Part shown: positions 11,230 through 23,219 of the stretch, one piece after another | Layout of the letters: the number at the start of each line of letters is the position of its first letter | Position numbering within the stretch: the stretch's first letter is position 1 | From: Petaurus breviceps papuanus | Lineage: Eukaryota > Chordata > Mammalia > Diprotodontia > Petauridae | Assembly: GCA_028583685.1 (NCBI GenBank) | Contig: JAMXIF010001194.1 | Location: 22,174,313-22,238,312 of the forward strand | Reading direction: 5' to 3' | Length of the DNA: 64,000 nt | Notes under the pieces: generated by a model | What the model was told of the DNA's origin: nothing | The model's database searches: none | The model's input: the letters and a program-made list of their open reading frames with translations, nothing else | Program-made: the position numbers and the translations under genes

Positions 11230-12180
11230 TCTGCAGGAATTACCCTCCTCTTATGTAAACTTTAAGTATTTTTCTGTAGTTTAGGAAAGCCATAATATGT
11301 TTTTGTTCAAATGAATGAATTTTCATTACATTAGCATTTCTGGAGATATTTTATCTTCATTTCTGATTCAACTAATTGATTGACTCAATTTAGTGAAGAT
11401 CTTTAATTTGGAGTTTATAAACATATCATAATCCTTTTTTTATTTAAAAACATTATTCTGATATGGGACCCATAGGCATCTGAAGACTGTCAAAGGGGTT
11501 CAGGATACATATTAGTTAAGATCTTTGAATATCAATCTGGCCCACCCTATATTTAAACATCAGCTAACAACTAATTAAGGAACCCCTATAGAGAATTTAA
11601 TTGTAACCATCCCAATTTACCTGTTTTGTAAATTGGCATTTTCTGATAGGCGACATTGAAATCAAATCCAGGCTATAACATGACTACTTTACAAGAGATT
11701 TTTGTGGACATAGGCTTTTACTTGCTATGTACCAGCCTAAGTGAGACAAGGTTAGGACTAATGCTATGAAAGCCACTTGATTAAAATAATCTTCACCTAA
11801 GCACTGTCTCCTCAGTCTAAGACATTTTTTTTTAATTCCTATGATTCCATGGATATAGGAACTTCTGGATAAAGAACTTTTTTCCAGATCAGCACTAACA
11901 GCATTTTATGGTTTTATTTATCTGGGACACTGATACGTCAAGCAGTTCACCTAGGGTTACACTGTTATTGATGATAAGGACTCCACACCATTTTGCAGAC
12001 CTAGCCACATAGAAGTGGCAATGCAGAACACCTGGGCGTCAGCTCTCTCTGGATTTCTATTAGCTTTATCTCACATCTCGCAGTCCTTCTTGTTAAGGGA
12101 GAGAATTTGTAGGGGGAAAGACTGTCTCATATACCTAAGGCTGGAAGGGACTACATCTTTCCCTCCTCCAATCCAATTAA
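11230..12180. other. Intergenic, unclassified
   Basis: No gene or repeat that I can name. It lies 0.8-1.7 kb upstream of MRGBP and is where distal regulatory DNA could sit, but nothing specific is seen. Confidence 0.35.
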
Positions 12181-12199
12181 GACCTCTATGGGTTACTAA

Positions 12200-12395
12200 G
12201 TTTAGCATTATTATTTGGAAAGAATAGGGTCAAGAAAGAAGTGGTTTGTGAATCAGAAGACCTGAGTTCAGGGACTAATTTGTTTGACCTTGAGCAAGTT
12301 ACCCCCTCTAACCCTGTTTTTCCATTTGCAAAGTAAGACATTGGACTAGAAGGTTATTTCTGTGATTCTCAACAGCTCTAAAACCTATACACCAC
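12200..12395 (+). repeat. MIR-type SINE
   Basis: Order: AATCAGAAGACCTGAGTTCA, TTGACCTTGAGCAAGTTACC, GACATTGGACTAGAAGGTTA, CTCAACAGCTCTAAAACC. This is the marsupial MIR variant ending in an AGCTCTAAA box. Confidence 0.65.
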
Positions 12396-12720
12396 TCTCC
12401 CCACGTGGTCATTTCTACTAATGACTGCCCTAGGAATAATGCTGAGGGAATAATATTGCAGCTTTTTTTTTTTAATCGGGGCCTGATTCTCATCCAAGGT
12501 AATAATAGGATTGTTACACCCACACCACCCACCACCACTTCCGCAGAGCCGCATAAACGCTCACAACAAGGTTTTTTTTCTCATTGTGTAGTTTAAACTG
12601 AGGTTTTTTAAAAGGGAATTTTCTGCTGGGGAAACTAAAGCGGAGAAAAGGTCGGGGGTGCAGTTGTGGGCCAGGAAGGAAATATGTCTGGATCAAAGGA
12701 GCCCGAGCCCCAACACACAG

Positions 12721-12750
12721 GCACGGGCACGGGCACGGGCACGGGCAAGG
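12721..12750. repeat. GCACGG hexamer repeat, five units
   Basis: Four exact GCACGG units and one GCAAGG unit. In the frame of MRGBP it would read as alternating Gly-Thr. It lies in the putative leader. Confidence 0.85.
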
Positions 12751-12873
12751 CCGGGCCAGGCGGCGAGGACGAGAACGTCCAGGAGCAGGCTAACTCAGCA
12801 GTCTCCAGGGACCTGGGCCAGGGAGGCGCGGCCCCGGGGGCGCAAGCGCGGGGGCGCGCACGGCGCAGAGTTG

Positions 12874-12888
12874 CCGCCAGGGGGCGCC
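12874..12888 (+). promoter_or_regulatory. Candidate CTCF binding site
   Basis: CCGCCAGGGGGCGCC fits the well-known CTCF core (CCASYAGRKGGCR-like). It lies about 60 bases upstream of the MRGBP ATG in the CpG island. This is motif evidence only. Confidence 0.45.
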
Positions 12889-12944
12889 GGGGCCGCGCGC
12901 GCAGCGCTCCGCAGCTGCACAGCTCTCTTAGCTGGGACAGAGCT

Positions 12945-13191
12945 ATGGGGGAAGCCGAGGTTGCCACCGGCGGAAGCAGTAGCGGCGGCGGCCCTGGCTC
13001 TGGCGCGGGAGGAGGAGGCGGCGGCGGCGGCGGGGGTGGCGGAGGCGGCCCTGGTTCCGGACCGGGCCCTGGCGGTAGCGGTGAAAAGGGCCCCGTGGAG
13101 TCGGCGCCGGGCCCTCCCGAGGAAGTCGTGGTTTGGAGCCCCGAGGTGGAAGTGTGCCTCTTCCACGCCATGCTGGGACACAAGCCCGTCG
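12945..13191 (+). CDS. MRGBP: MRGBP coding exon 1
   Basis: Residues 1-82 plus one base of codon 83; donor GTAAGG at 13192. It holds the glycine-rich extension and the first conserved motif ([20 protein letters not shown]). Confidence 0.96.
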
Positions 13192-16100
13192 GTAAGGGAA
13201 GGCGAGCAGGGAGGGCGGAGCGCTCGGAGCTGAGCGCAGGGTAGGCCTGGCCGCAGCCGCAGCCTCGAGTAACAGCTACGGCCGGGCGGAGGGCCGGGGC
13301 TGCGGCCGGCGGGAGGGGCGGGCCCCGCACTTCCCCCGCCCCTAGGAAGCTGCCCTGGGAGCTTTCCTCCCTCGGTCTCCTGTTCCCAGGCCCCGAGACT
13401 TCTCTCCCCACCCCCCACCCCCTCCAGCTCCCCCCCCCCCCCCGCCCCCCCCCCCCGGGCATCTCCTCCGGCTCCCTAGCTTCTCCCCCCTCCCATCCCG
13501 GCCCCCCCGGGCGTCTCTTCCTACCCCCCTTCCATCCCTTACCCCCTAGCTTCTTTCCTCTACCATCTCCGGCTTCCCCCAGGGTTCTCCCCCTCCCATC
13601 GCCCCCCCCNNNNNNNNNNNNNNNNNNNNNNNNNNNNNNNNNNNNNNNNNNNNNNNNNNNNNNNNNNNNNNNNNNNNNNNNNNNNNNNNNNNNNNNNNNN
13701 NNNNNNNNNCCCCCCCCCCCCCCCCGTAACTTTCCCCCTTCCATCCTCGCCAGTTTCCCCACCCTGGCCCCGGGGCTTCTCTCCCTCTGTGCCCCCTCCC
13801 CCCTTTCCCTTCTCCTTTCCCCTGCCCAGGGAGGATGTATGTCGTTGATGCATTTTTAGGAACTTTGGGGAAGGGGAAAAATGTGGATTGCGCCCCTCCT
13901 CCTCCTCCCCCCCCCTCCCCGCGGTGTAGCCTTATGGGAAAACCGGAGCCCTGGCCAGCCTCCTTGTGTTGGGGGAGGGGAGGGGAGGGCGGGAGTAGTG
14001 GTGTTTGTTTTTAAATACTTGGGCTCTTCTCCTGTCTGAATCTCCCCCTGAATTCAGGACTTAAATTCAGTCAGGATTTATTGAGCACCTGCTATGTACT
14101 GACTGCTATGGATGAAAGCATGGAGTTTGGGAGATAGAATACTCTTGTATTTGAGCATAAGTATAATAAAGAAAACAAAACTAACATTCCTGAAACAGAG
14201 GGAAAAGATTTGTTTTTATAGATTTGGGCTTTGCCATTTTCCTTGTGTTGCAAAATGAAGATTCTCCCTTCCCCCCCCCCCCCCAAAATGTTCAAGTCAG
14301 CAACAGGTGGAATTTCCTGAACGGTTTCCCCCCCTCTTACAGGTGTGAACCGGCACTTCCACATGATCTGCATCAGGGACAAGTTCAGTCAGAACATAGG
14401 GAGGCAGATCTCCTCCAAAGTCATCTGGGACCATTTAAGTACTATGTACGATATGCAAGCATTGGTAAGGAGTGAGTTCCAGCACAATGTTGGGCTATAA
14501 ATAAAAGTGAGAGGATTTAATTCTGTAACTTAATAATAATAATATCCCCATGAGTTCCTACAAGCTAAGAAACCTCTAAACAGTAGTGCCTGGCTATAAG
14601 AAAATAGGGTATGTGGAAATCCTGCCTAAAACATTTAGGGGGATAGTTGCTAAAACTGTAAAAATTGTTTTGAAGTTGAACTCAGCTAACCTGAACCCAT
14701 TAGTAGATTGTTAGAATTTGAAGGGGGCCTTAAAGATCATCTTGCATCCTCATTTTACAGATGAGAGAGCTGAGACCCACAAAGGAAAAGGAATTTGCTG
14801 AAAGTTGTACAGCTAGTTAGTGGCAAAAACAAGACTAAAAACCCAGTGTTCCTGAGCCCTCTTTCCACTATACTAAGCTGATGGTCCATAATTTCTAAGA
14901 ATCTGCACAAATTCAGTTACTGGAAGGAAATCGCAACTTCGCAGTTTTCAGAGAACTATCTCAGTACTCCCCTTTCCTCTCTCAGATGAATATGGACTGC
15001 AATGGAACAGTCTATTGTAATGAGCCAAACAGGCTGGCCCAGTCCAGATGGAATCCCAAGATGTTCAGGTATGAGGCAGTGAAAAGAACATGGGTTGAAT
15101 AAAAAAGATCTTGGTTTAAGTCTAGACTGACATTTGCTGAGCTTCATTTTCTTCATCTGCTAAAGAGAGATAATGCTTGCTTGCACTCCTGCCTCAAAGG
15201 TTGTGTAAGGATAAAATATGAATATATACAAAATGTTTTGTGTCTCAGTTGAGCTCTTATTTAAGTTCCTGACCTCAAAAAGTGAGGAACAAGCTGATCT
15301 TTGAATCCCAAAAGTGTTTTTAGGGACTGAAACTAATAGGGTGTTGAAAAGCCATTGACCTGTATGTTAAAAGGATACCACTTGTCTCTTCTTCAGCTGG
15401 GATTCCTACAGTTGGTTGTTTCCGAGATCCTAGCATCCTACAGGCCAGTGACCTTTTGCTAACCTGCTTAAGAATGCCATTATGTAGCTAGGTTCTTTAT
15501 TTTCTGGAAGCTTTGGCAGTACTTAAATGGTGGTCTTCTTAAGCATTATGCTGTATCCTTTTCTTGACCTGGTTCATACCATTTTTGTAGAAAATCTCTA
15601 AGTCAGTACTGTCCATTCTCCTGAGTGAACTGGTGATAGTCCAATATCATGATAAGAAGGGAAAGTGGATAGAGTTTTCCCCACGGGCCAAATTGAATAT
15701 TTAAACATAAGTACAGCAAGTGTAGAATCTATGATAAACTTCGAATTTTATGAAGACATTCTATTTACCTGATTTACTGTGTGAATCACAAAGCTGTATT
15801 TGTGCTGTTCAGCTTTTCATAGGTCTGGCCTAGCTCTATGTATTCATCTGTTTAAATGTATTCTCTTTAGTAGAACATAACCTCCTTGAGGGCAAGGACT
15901 TTTTCATTTGTTTTGTATCTCCAGTGCCTAACACAGAATAGGGGCATAATAAATACTTATTGAATGGAATTCTTTGAGTTTTTTTTTTTTTTTTGTATTT
16001 TTATGAAAGAGGCAAATAACAGGCAAGCTTTAGTAGAAATGCTTATAGGAAGTAAGGACAACAAAAAAAAATTGTCTTATTAAAGATGTTAAGGTTTGTT

Positions 16101-19100
16101 AGGGTATGTTAAGGTTTATCTTCAGTCATTCCTAAAGTCATCCTGTGAGGTAGATAGTGCAAATATTAACCCCTTTTGAGGGAAAATAGTGAGGAAAATG
16201 AAGCTCAGAGAAGCTGCTTGTCCATGATCACACAGCTAGTAAATGTCAAGGCAGGATTTGAATTCAGGTCCCTTGACTAGCCAACTTCAGTTTTCTTGGG
16301 TTCTAATCCCAGCTCCTCACGAGACCCTAGTTCACAAAAATGGGAGAGGAGTAGAAAGAAACATTGAAAATACTTTTCTCAAATTTCTTTACCATTTAAA
16401 TTTCTTTGCAAATCCTGTTTCTTTAATGAACTCAGGTTTAATTATTTTGTTTCCTTTTGTTTACTCATACACTGTTCTACAATCTTCTGACTAGATCATC
16501 TGCTCATGCTTCTTTGCATGTATACATGTTCGCATTTATTCCTGTTTTTAATTGTCCCATGATATTTATGATTACTTCTCCCATTCCTCTTTTAATTAAG
16601 GTCTGCTGTATATTTTTTTCTCCCAATTTCTATCCATATATGCTCTCTGCCAACCCCTCTTCAAATTTTTGGGTTATTGCACACTTAGAGAATCTGTGCC
16701 CCCAACCCTTTGCATTAACATTCTGTCTCATTTCTCTGAACTTTATTGGCTTTGAGCAGTTTCTCTTGGTATGCTAGAATATGTAGGCACAAAACTTTTA
16801 ATCCTGATGCAAACTCATGCTGAAGTTAAAACCATAGTTTTGCCTCTGAAGTTATAAAAGGAAACTGGGTGGTGTACTTACAGCTTTTACTATATTTGAA
16901 GACATGTTCAATTTATTTTTTCATTAGGTTTGTTTTTTTAGTCCCTTTTTTCCTTTTCTGGATACCTTGTGTTCTTTAAAATCCATGTTTCAGGTGGATA
17001 AGTGATAAGTATTTTACAACATGTACAGCTCATATTCCAGAATATACTTTCATACTACTGAAATCAGCAGTAAATGACTTTTAGTTGTAGTTACACTAAT
17101 TAGTGGTGGCATTTTCTTAAAAATTTTGAATTATATGCCCAAATTGACAGCTTTTTTCTTTGTTTCTTTGAAAAACAAAACTGTACTTTATTTGATGTTC
17201 AGCATGAGTCTGAGATTCTTCCATTCCCTAATTCAGAGAAGAACTTCATCCTACCTGAAGAAATTATTCAAGAGGTCAAAGAAGGTAAGAATTAATTCCA
17301 GGTTTAAGTCTGTCAAGATTAAGTAAGAATATTGTACATTGATAAGCCCTTCAACAAGTATAACAGACCAGCCTAAGACCATTGGTCCTTATCACTAGTT
17401 GAAAAGAATTGTTTTGTGCTCAATAAAAAGGCAACTAAATGACAACATAGTTGCTGTGATTTATTGTCACTTCTTGACAGGTCTTACAGTATCATAGATA
17501 TAGAACTTGCATTCCTTTTAGTTTTCTTTTTGAAAATTACTGCTGTTGGCTCAAAAATGAGCTGATTTTGTGTTTTTTTTTTTAAAGGACCTGTTTAAGT
17601 AGTACCATTCAAGTTTTTCTAGGGAACCTCCTTAGAATTTAAGTACAGCTCTCAGTAGTTATTTTTTATGTTTGTGTTATATCTTCATCTGTTTTTGGCT
17701 CAAACATTAGCTTTTAAGGCTTTCCAGGAAAGAGAAGTTCCCGCAGTACTTACCCATTGTGGTGATGTGAATGTGTCAGATTCTCAGTGAATTTTTTTTA
17801 CTTAATTCTTTTTACAGGAAAAGTAATGATTGAAGATGAGGTGAAGGAAGAAATAAAGGAAGAACTGGATCCACACACTGGTACTGAAGATGGTAATTAT
17901 GTAAACTGTGCCATACCACATTCACCTGGTTTATCCAGGAGGGTGTATCATTTAATACAGATTCAGCATAGTTTAGCATCAGTATTTGACCTTAGTCTTT
18001 TTTCCCCCTATCAGTCTTAAATTGTCATCTGGAGAATAAATTCCAACTGCTAATGAATCCATTTTAACTTTACTGTAAAGAAGTATCTTTTTTAAAATAA
18101 TAATTCAAGGATCTGATTTCTAGTGATATTATTATCATTATGGTATAGTCAACTTATCACTGAGCCCCTCCAGGCTTAAATAGACTGCTCCTCACATGAT
18201 AAGTGCACAATTAGCTCAGTACTAGCCTCCTGGTTAAAGTTTTTCAAGGCTGGCAGCTAGAACCTTCCAGAGCTTACACTCTTCTGGAGCAGCCTTCATG
18301 AAGCTAGTATTACTTTGATGTTATGGTGAGGTATCAAAAGAGGACTTAAAGGGAGCAGCTTCTTAGCAGTGCTGACAATTTTCTCTTGGCTCTGCAGTAC
18401 TGTTATACTGACGAGTATCTTCAGTAAATTATAGTACTAATGTTGAAGAGTGTTGGGGGGAGGAGGCAGAGAGGAGGAGGGAGATGGAGACAGAGACAGG
18501 TGATGGACAAATATAAAAGTAAATCTGAAGAATGACTTTCAGATACAACTAGCCATGGCATATGTATAAAATCTACTTCCAGTCAAATCATATTAGAACA
18601 GATATTTACAATGAAATTTATGTAATAAAAATACTTATATTATGCCAAGTAATGGTTCTGTTAATGTGGCAATATTCAGTACAACAAAATCCCAGTAAAA
18701 CAAAATCTGTACAACTAGTTGATAACTTACAATGACATCCATACCAAAATGTTGGATAACTTTAAGATTTTTTTCCCACTAACAGTGACAGGTATATTCC
18801 TAAGTTGAATGTATGACTATAGTATAACTTAGCAAGGATGGGAGATGGGAGAAGTGATATGGGAACATTAAAAGATTTTCTGACTATTATGTGTATGACT
18901 GTTAATTGTAATAAGGCTTACTTAATATGAAAGAAATTTTAAAAAATACTAAATATTTCAAAAAGTTCAATTATATGGTTAATGAAATAGCAAAAAAAAT
19001 CTGTTTCTCAGTTTTTACATCTTCAGGAAATTTGGGGAAAGGAGCTGAGAAGTCCAGTGGCAAAGAGAAAGAAAAGAGTTCATCAGACTCTGGATCTAAA

Positions 19101-19202
19101 GAGGGTGCAGATAAGAGGAAACGCAACCGGGTCACAGAAAAGGTCTTAAATGCAAACAGCAATCCCTCTAGTCCGAGTGCAGCCAAACGTCGAAGAACAT
19201 AG
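12945..19202 (+). CDS. MRGBP: MRG/MORF4L-binding protein, NuA4/TIP60 subunit (five exons)
   Basis: The coding join is 12945-13191, 14343-14464, 17203-17284, 17818-17892 and 19012-19202. This gives 717 nt and 238 residues with all introns GT-AG. MRGBP is a nuclear subunit of the NuA4/TIP60 histone acetyltransferase complex and binds the MRG proteins MORF4L1 and MORF4L2. The Eaf7-like conserved region covers about residues 60-150, beginning [20 protein letters not shown] and continuing [14 protein letters not shown]. An acidic Lys/Glu-rich segment follows (KEEIKEELD). The C-terminus is basic and serine-rich and ends [14 protein letters not shown], as in human. It is longer than the human protein (204 residues) because the N-terminus has an expanded Gly/Ser/Pro tract with 14 glycines in a row at residues 22-35. 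The ATG at 12945 has G at -3 and G at +4 and matches the human MGEAEV start. Confidence 0.97.
13610..13709. other. Assembly gap (100 N) in MRGBP intron 1
   Basis: 100 N with C homopolymers on both sides, inside intron 1. It does not touch coding sequence. The true length is unknown. Confidence 0.99.
14343..14464 (+). CDS. MRGBP: MRGBP coding exon 2
   Basis: 122 nt, residues 83-123, acceptor CTCTTACAG and donor GTAAGG. It encodes [18 protein letters not shown] and [14 protein letters not shown], near-identical to human. Confidence 0.97.
14705..14885 (-). repeat. MIR-type SINE in MRGBP intron 2
   Basis: Antisense marsupial MIR order: AGAATTTGAAGGGGGCCTTA, CCTCATTTTACAGATGAGAG, GTACAGCTAGTTAGTGGCAA. 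Intron 2 (14465-17202) also holds a plus-strand MIR at about 15060-15240, an L2 3' end at 15840-15970 (+) and a MIR at 16105-16285 (-); the rest is unclassified. Confidence 0.65.
15840..15970 (+). repeat. L2 LINE 3' end
   Basis: CCTCCTTGAGGGCAAGGACT, then CTCCAGTGCCTAACACAGAA, then ATAATAAATACTTATTGAAT: the standard L2 terminus. Confidence 0.8.
17203..17284 (+). CDS. MRGBP: MRGBP coding exon 3
   Basis: 82 nt, starting [10 protein letters not shown] and ending EEIIQEVKE plus one base of the next codon. Acceptor TGTTCAG, donor GTAAGA. Confidence 0.96.
17818..17892 (+). CDS. MRGBP: MRGBP coding exon 4
   Basis: 75 nt encoding [18 protein letters not shown] and the following PHTGTED. Acceptor TTTTTACAG, donor GTAATT. 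This is the acidic linker. Confidence 0.95.
19012..19202 (+). CDS. MRGBP: MRGBP coding exon 5 and stop
   Basis: 191 nt from [10 protein letters not shown] to AAKRRRT and TAG at 19200-19202. Ser/Lys-rich with a basic C-terminus. Acceptor TTTCTCAG. Confidence 0.96.
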
Positions 19203-20480
19203 GCCGTTGCTAATAACTTAGAGAAGAATAAGAAGGAAACAAAAAATTGATGATGTTTACTTTAGTGGAAAGAATTTTTGACAAGTTTTTATTAAATGAC
19301 ACAAATTGTTCAGGTGGTACATATTGTCATTTTTGCTAATCATTGGGAAAGGAGTGTGAAAAGATTAGCCTGAGGGAAGAGGCTGAGGAATGTATCCTAT
19401 ACTTGCTAGAAATATGGTTTGAATACAGAAAAGAGTTTAGCTTACCTTGGTGGCAGTAGCATATTTGTTGAGCATTCTAGCTGATTCTCAGATTTCCCAA
19501 GGTAAAATGGTAGCTTTGCAAGTGTGTACTTAAGGAATTTTGTGATGATATACATAATAGAAAGATTATTTTATGTATTCTTTGTGTTTTGAAGTCAAAA
19601 TTCATTTCTTAGAGATGTGCTGACCCTTTAGGTTCTTACCAGTTTTCCTTGATTTGGTATCTGAAGCCAGTTGTAGGATCAAACATATATATATATATAT
19701 ATATTATATAGTTGTTTTTTTTTAATCATAGTAAAACAAATGCTAGGTGAACTAGGGAGACAATTCAAAGGGGGACCTCTTTCAAATGAACAGATTACCA
19801 TGTACTTAAGCAAAGCATTATTCTCAAATACATAGCTTTGAGCTAGGAGCATTAAATGTAAAAGACAGCATTGGCTGCTGTGTCGAAAAAAAAAAAAAAG
19901 TTTTAATTTTCTACCCACTGAAGTAAACATAAGATCTCTTCTTGGAGACTTCAGTCAAACCTGTCCACTTAAGGTCAAGTATGGGATTGTAAACATTTTT
20001 TCACCGAGTGCATCATGAGTCAGGGGTCTTGACTGAATTGCTTTCTAGTGCCACAAAATGTGATAGAACTTCTCTTCTTGCCACCAGAGAGACCAAGAAT
20101 TGGATGTTTTGACTCATTCGTGTGTACTGTATATAATTGGTTTAGTATTTCATTATTTAATTTTTAAGAAAAATATTTTACTAGTGTTTTATATGGAAAT
20201 AATATTGCAGAAGCTTAATCTTGTGTTGTATTTTTTCTGAGAAATTTGTTTTAAGGTCATGACTATTTTGAGATACTTGTTGCTCGGTTTTATATGCTGG
20301 AATATTGAACATTTGTAGCAGTTCTTATTTATTATGCAGACGGTTGCAGACAGACCAAATAAATGACAGTTTTGTGGGAGGGAATCTTAGTCTGTTAAAC
20401 TGGCGTTGGATATGGCACAAAATGCTTATTTGAAATATACCCTCGTTTGACTGCTGAATAAAAAGTACTAAAAATCCCCT
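19203..20480 (+). other. MRGBP: MRGBP 3' UTR
   Basis: About 1.28 kb of AT-rich sequence free of recognisable SINEs or LINEs, unlike the flanking DNA, ending at two AATAAA signals. A short (AT)n lies at 19686-19704. The exact cleavage site is inferred. Confidence 0.75.
20457..20462 (+). terminator. MRGBP: MRGBP polyadenylation signal
   Basis: AATAAA at 20457, followed about 25 bases later by the T/G-rich TTGTCTTGTAG. A second AATAAA at 20358-20363 could give a slightly shorter end. Confidence 0.75.
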
Positions 20481-20489
20481 AAATTGTCT

Positions 20490-23215
20490 TGTAGTATTAA
20501 TACCAAAGTGGGTTAAGTTTATATTTAAAAGATTTGTGAATTCTTAAGTGCCTCCTCCAGTGACCTGTACTCCTCTTGCAAACCTAAGAAGACAAATGAT
20601 TTCACAGGTTATTCTGGTTAAAATAATTTCTCACCTGAGAGCCCTTTGGTAAGGTTTCTTTCCAGACTTAGCTACCTGAGGCTCTAGCTGAGTAGCAACT
20701 GCCAGAGCTTGCTGAATCCAGGCATAATTAAGAAGAACTCAGTCATTTCCATGCACAGGACCTGTGGAAAAAAATTTTACTAAATAACCCAAATTGTTAA
20801 TGTTTTGCATATTCATGTATTTGCTAATCAGTCACTAATCAGAAACAGATTAGTTTAAGGAGAAAAGGCTGAGGATTCTACCTCTGGTTTCCATGAGATG
20901 ATGAGTTGAATAAGATGAAATTGTATGGGTGATGGAGGTGGAGGGATGGCATTGATTTAGTAAACAAAGCCTGAGATTGCATTTGGAGAGAAGAAATAAG
21001 AAAAATTTGAAAAACAAACTAGTTTCAGATACTTAAAGAGAAAAGAGGAGACACGGGAATTAACCTAAGGAGGAAGAAAGCTAACAAAATAAGAGTGAGA
21101 CAAGGAAAGTCAGAAAAGGTAAGTAAAACAGTTGGAGGGTAAAGTAAATTGAAAGACTTTATGGTTATTGGCATAAGTTGGTCAGATAGATTGAAGCTAT
21201 GAGTCATCTGGGATAAACAAATGCTTTAGATCACTTAGAAATTCCACCTTTCCCACCAGATTGGCGTAGATGATGTAAGAGGAAAATCGTTGTTGGAAAG
21301 GATGTGGGAGGGCAGGGAAATATTAAGCTATAATGATGAAAAGAATAAATTTGGAGAAATGAACAGATGAAGCCAAGAAATAAGCAGAACCATTTATACA
21401 GAGACTAAAAGATAACTCTGAAATCCATACAGTGACAACGGTGGCTACAGGGCATTGGTAAACATGCCACCTCCCTCCTGACAGATGAAATTTGAACTTA
21501 GTAGAGTATTACATGGAGAGAGATATTTAGAGCTTAAAAAAGTCAATTGGAAGCCCTTCCAGAAGCAGTGGGAGTTGGGTACTATAAATAGGAAACAACT
21601 GCTCTTGCAGAGTGATATTGTAGAGGCACAGAAGCTATTAGCTGAGAGATCATTTGATAAGGATCAAAGGAAGCATCGAGAAGTAGTGGTGGTCACTGTT
21701 TTGTAGCCCTAATAAGAGTTTTGTTATCTTCCTTGGGAGGAAGTATTTAAAAAATAAGAGAACCCACCAAGACTGACCCAAATAGATGGCTGCTACCCAC
21801 TTCTAGTAAACTTAGACACATGAAAATGAAGCAATCTAAGAAGTATTACCAAAGATTAGGAAGTCTTCACAAGTGTTTTCCTCCCTCATCAGTTGAACGC
21901 AAGGGATGCATAAGAGAAAAACTGATTTAGGAAATTAGCAGCTAGCTAAGAAAGTGGTGCATGAAAATAGGATTTGGGCTTCCGAACCACAGCTTAAAAT
22001 AGCATGGCATGACAGGTTCCTGGTCAGGGGTGGTGTAGGATCTAACAGCCCGATGAGGATGTACATGACAAGTGTCTTGCAAATTAAATTGAAAGGGATT
22101 AAAATGAAAAGAATGAGACTGTATGTGTGCATCCAAGTTAGATACCAAAAAGTAGTTATAATGAAGAATTATTATTGAAACACGCATTGATTCACTGGAG
22201 TAAAAATTCAAGAAAGGAATTAGTAATAAAAAACCCTTGGCCTCAAATGTCTTTACACAGGCAACAAAGTTTAAGAAACAAGGAGAAAAAGATACCCTAA
22301 TACAAAGAGGGCAAATTTGACCTCAGATATCACTAAGACTCTTGAATGGAATTGTATATTGCTTGGATCAGCATACAGTCACTTCTACTATAATGCTTAT
22401 TTTAAAAATGTGAATTTGTTCCACCCTGATCGATATATTTGAGAGCAATTTAAGCATAAACTGAATTTTGTGTTTGCTTATGTTACATCCTTGAGAAATA
22501 GCAAGAGAACATAAAAAACTTCACAAATTACAACCCTACCTGATGCATACCTCCACAAACTTCAGGGTTATTTTTGACATAATGTGATAAATGTTGTCTG
22601 TCTTCTGGTGCAGTAGGAGCTGTGAACTGAGGAGGGCTGGTCCAACCCTCCACTCCACCCTCTACCACCGGGTTGACTCCTCACTCCCATCCTCCACCAA
22701 CCCAGGGTTTAGACCCAACAAGGCTATCTCTTGCCCTTAGCAACTCAACTTTACTACCTTGGGCTCTCTGGAAAAGGTAGGGGATGTCCAGGTGCAGACT
22801 GAGCATTAGACCATAACTACTGCAATATTTATGTATTAACCATTTAATATGTATAAAACTATACTTCTGTTTTCATTAGGTTCCTCTCTTTTTGTCTGTG
22901 CATCACTAATAAAGTTTTTGAGCACTGTACCTCAACCCCATTCTCCCTATAAACTGATTTCTATTGTGAGATTTTGCATGGCTTGGTGATTTTTAGGAAC
23001 GAGTATGTCAAGTTACAGCAGAACTAACTGTACTTAATTCAAAAGATACAAGATGGGGAAGAGTGGGAATGGGGGGGGGCAAATAGCATTATATATTATA
23101 TATTAAGAAGAAATATTTTTGTGAGGAAATCAAAGAACCAGAGTGTGGAAGCTTAATGGAGATCATTTGAGTGGTGGTAAGTGGAGGGACAAAGAAGAGT
23201 TTTTGTTCTGGAGTA
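20490..23215. other. Intergenic, mostly unclassified
   Basis: No gene seen. 21350-21430 weakly resembles L1 3' sequence (AATAAGCAGAACCATTTATA). The frame at 21485-21706 has no recognised domain. Confidence 0.35.
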
Positions 23216-23219
23216 TATT

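Larger units (their letters stand above)
12600..12944 (+). promoter_or_regulatory. MRGBP promoter and 5' leader region
   Basis: GC content and CpG density rise sharply from about 12640 and stay high through the coding start. No TATA box is evident, consistent with a CpG-island housekeeping promoter. The transcription start cannot be fixed from sequence. From 12639 to 12944 the MRGBP frame is open and contains an ATG at 12684, so the leader and an N-terminal extension cannot be separated by sequence alone. Confidence 0.65.
12640..13960. other. CpG island over MRGBP exon 1
   Basis: GC-rich and CpG-rich DNA spanning the promoter, exon 1 and the start of intron 1. The density of CGs is highest at 12820-13320. 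C homopolymers and a gap interrupt the downstream part. Confidence 0.8.

Noticed and set aside
12635-13762. A 375-codon open frame on the minus strand over MRGBP exon 1, plus other long frames in the same place
   Set aside because: It is proline, glycine and arginine rich, crosses the N gap and mirrors the GC-rich MRGBP exon. It is a shadow of stop-poor GC-rich DNA.
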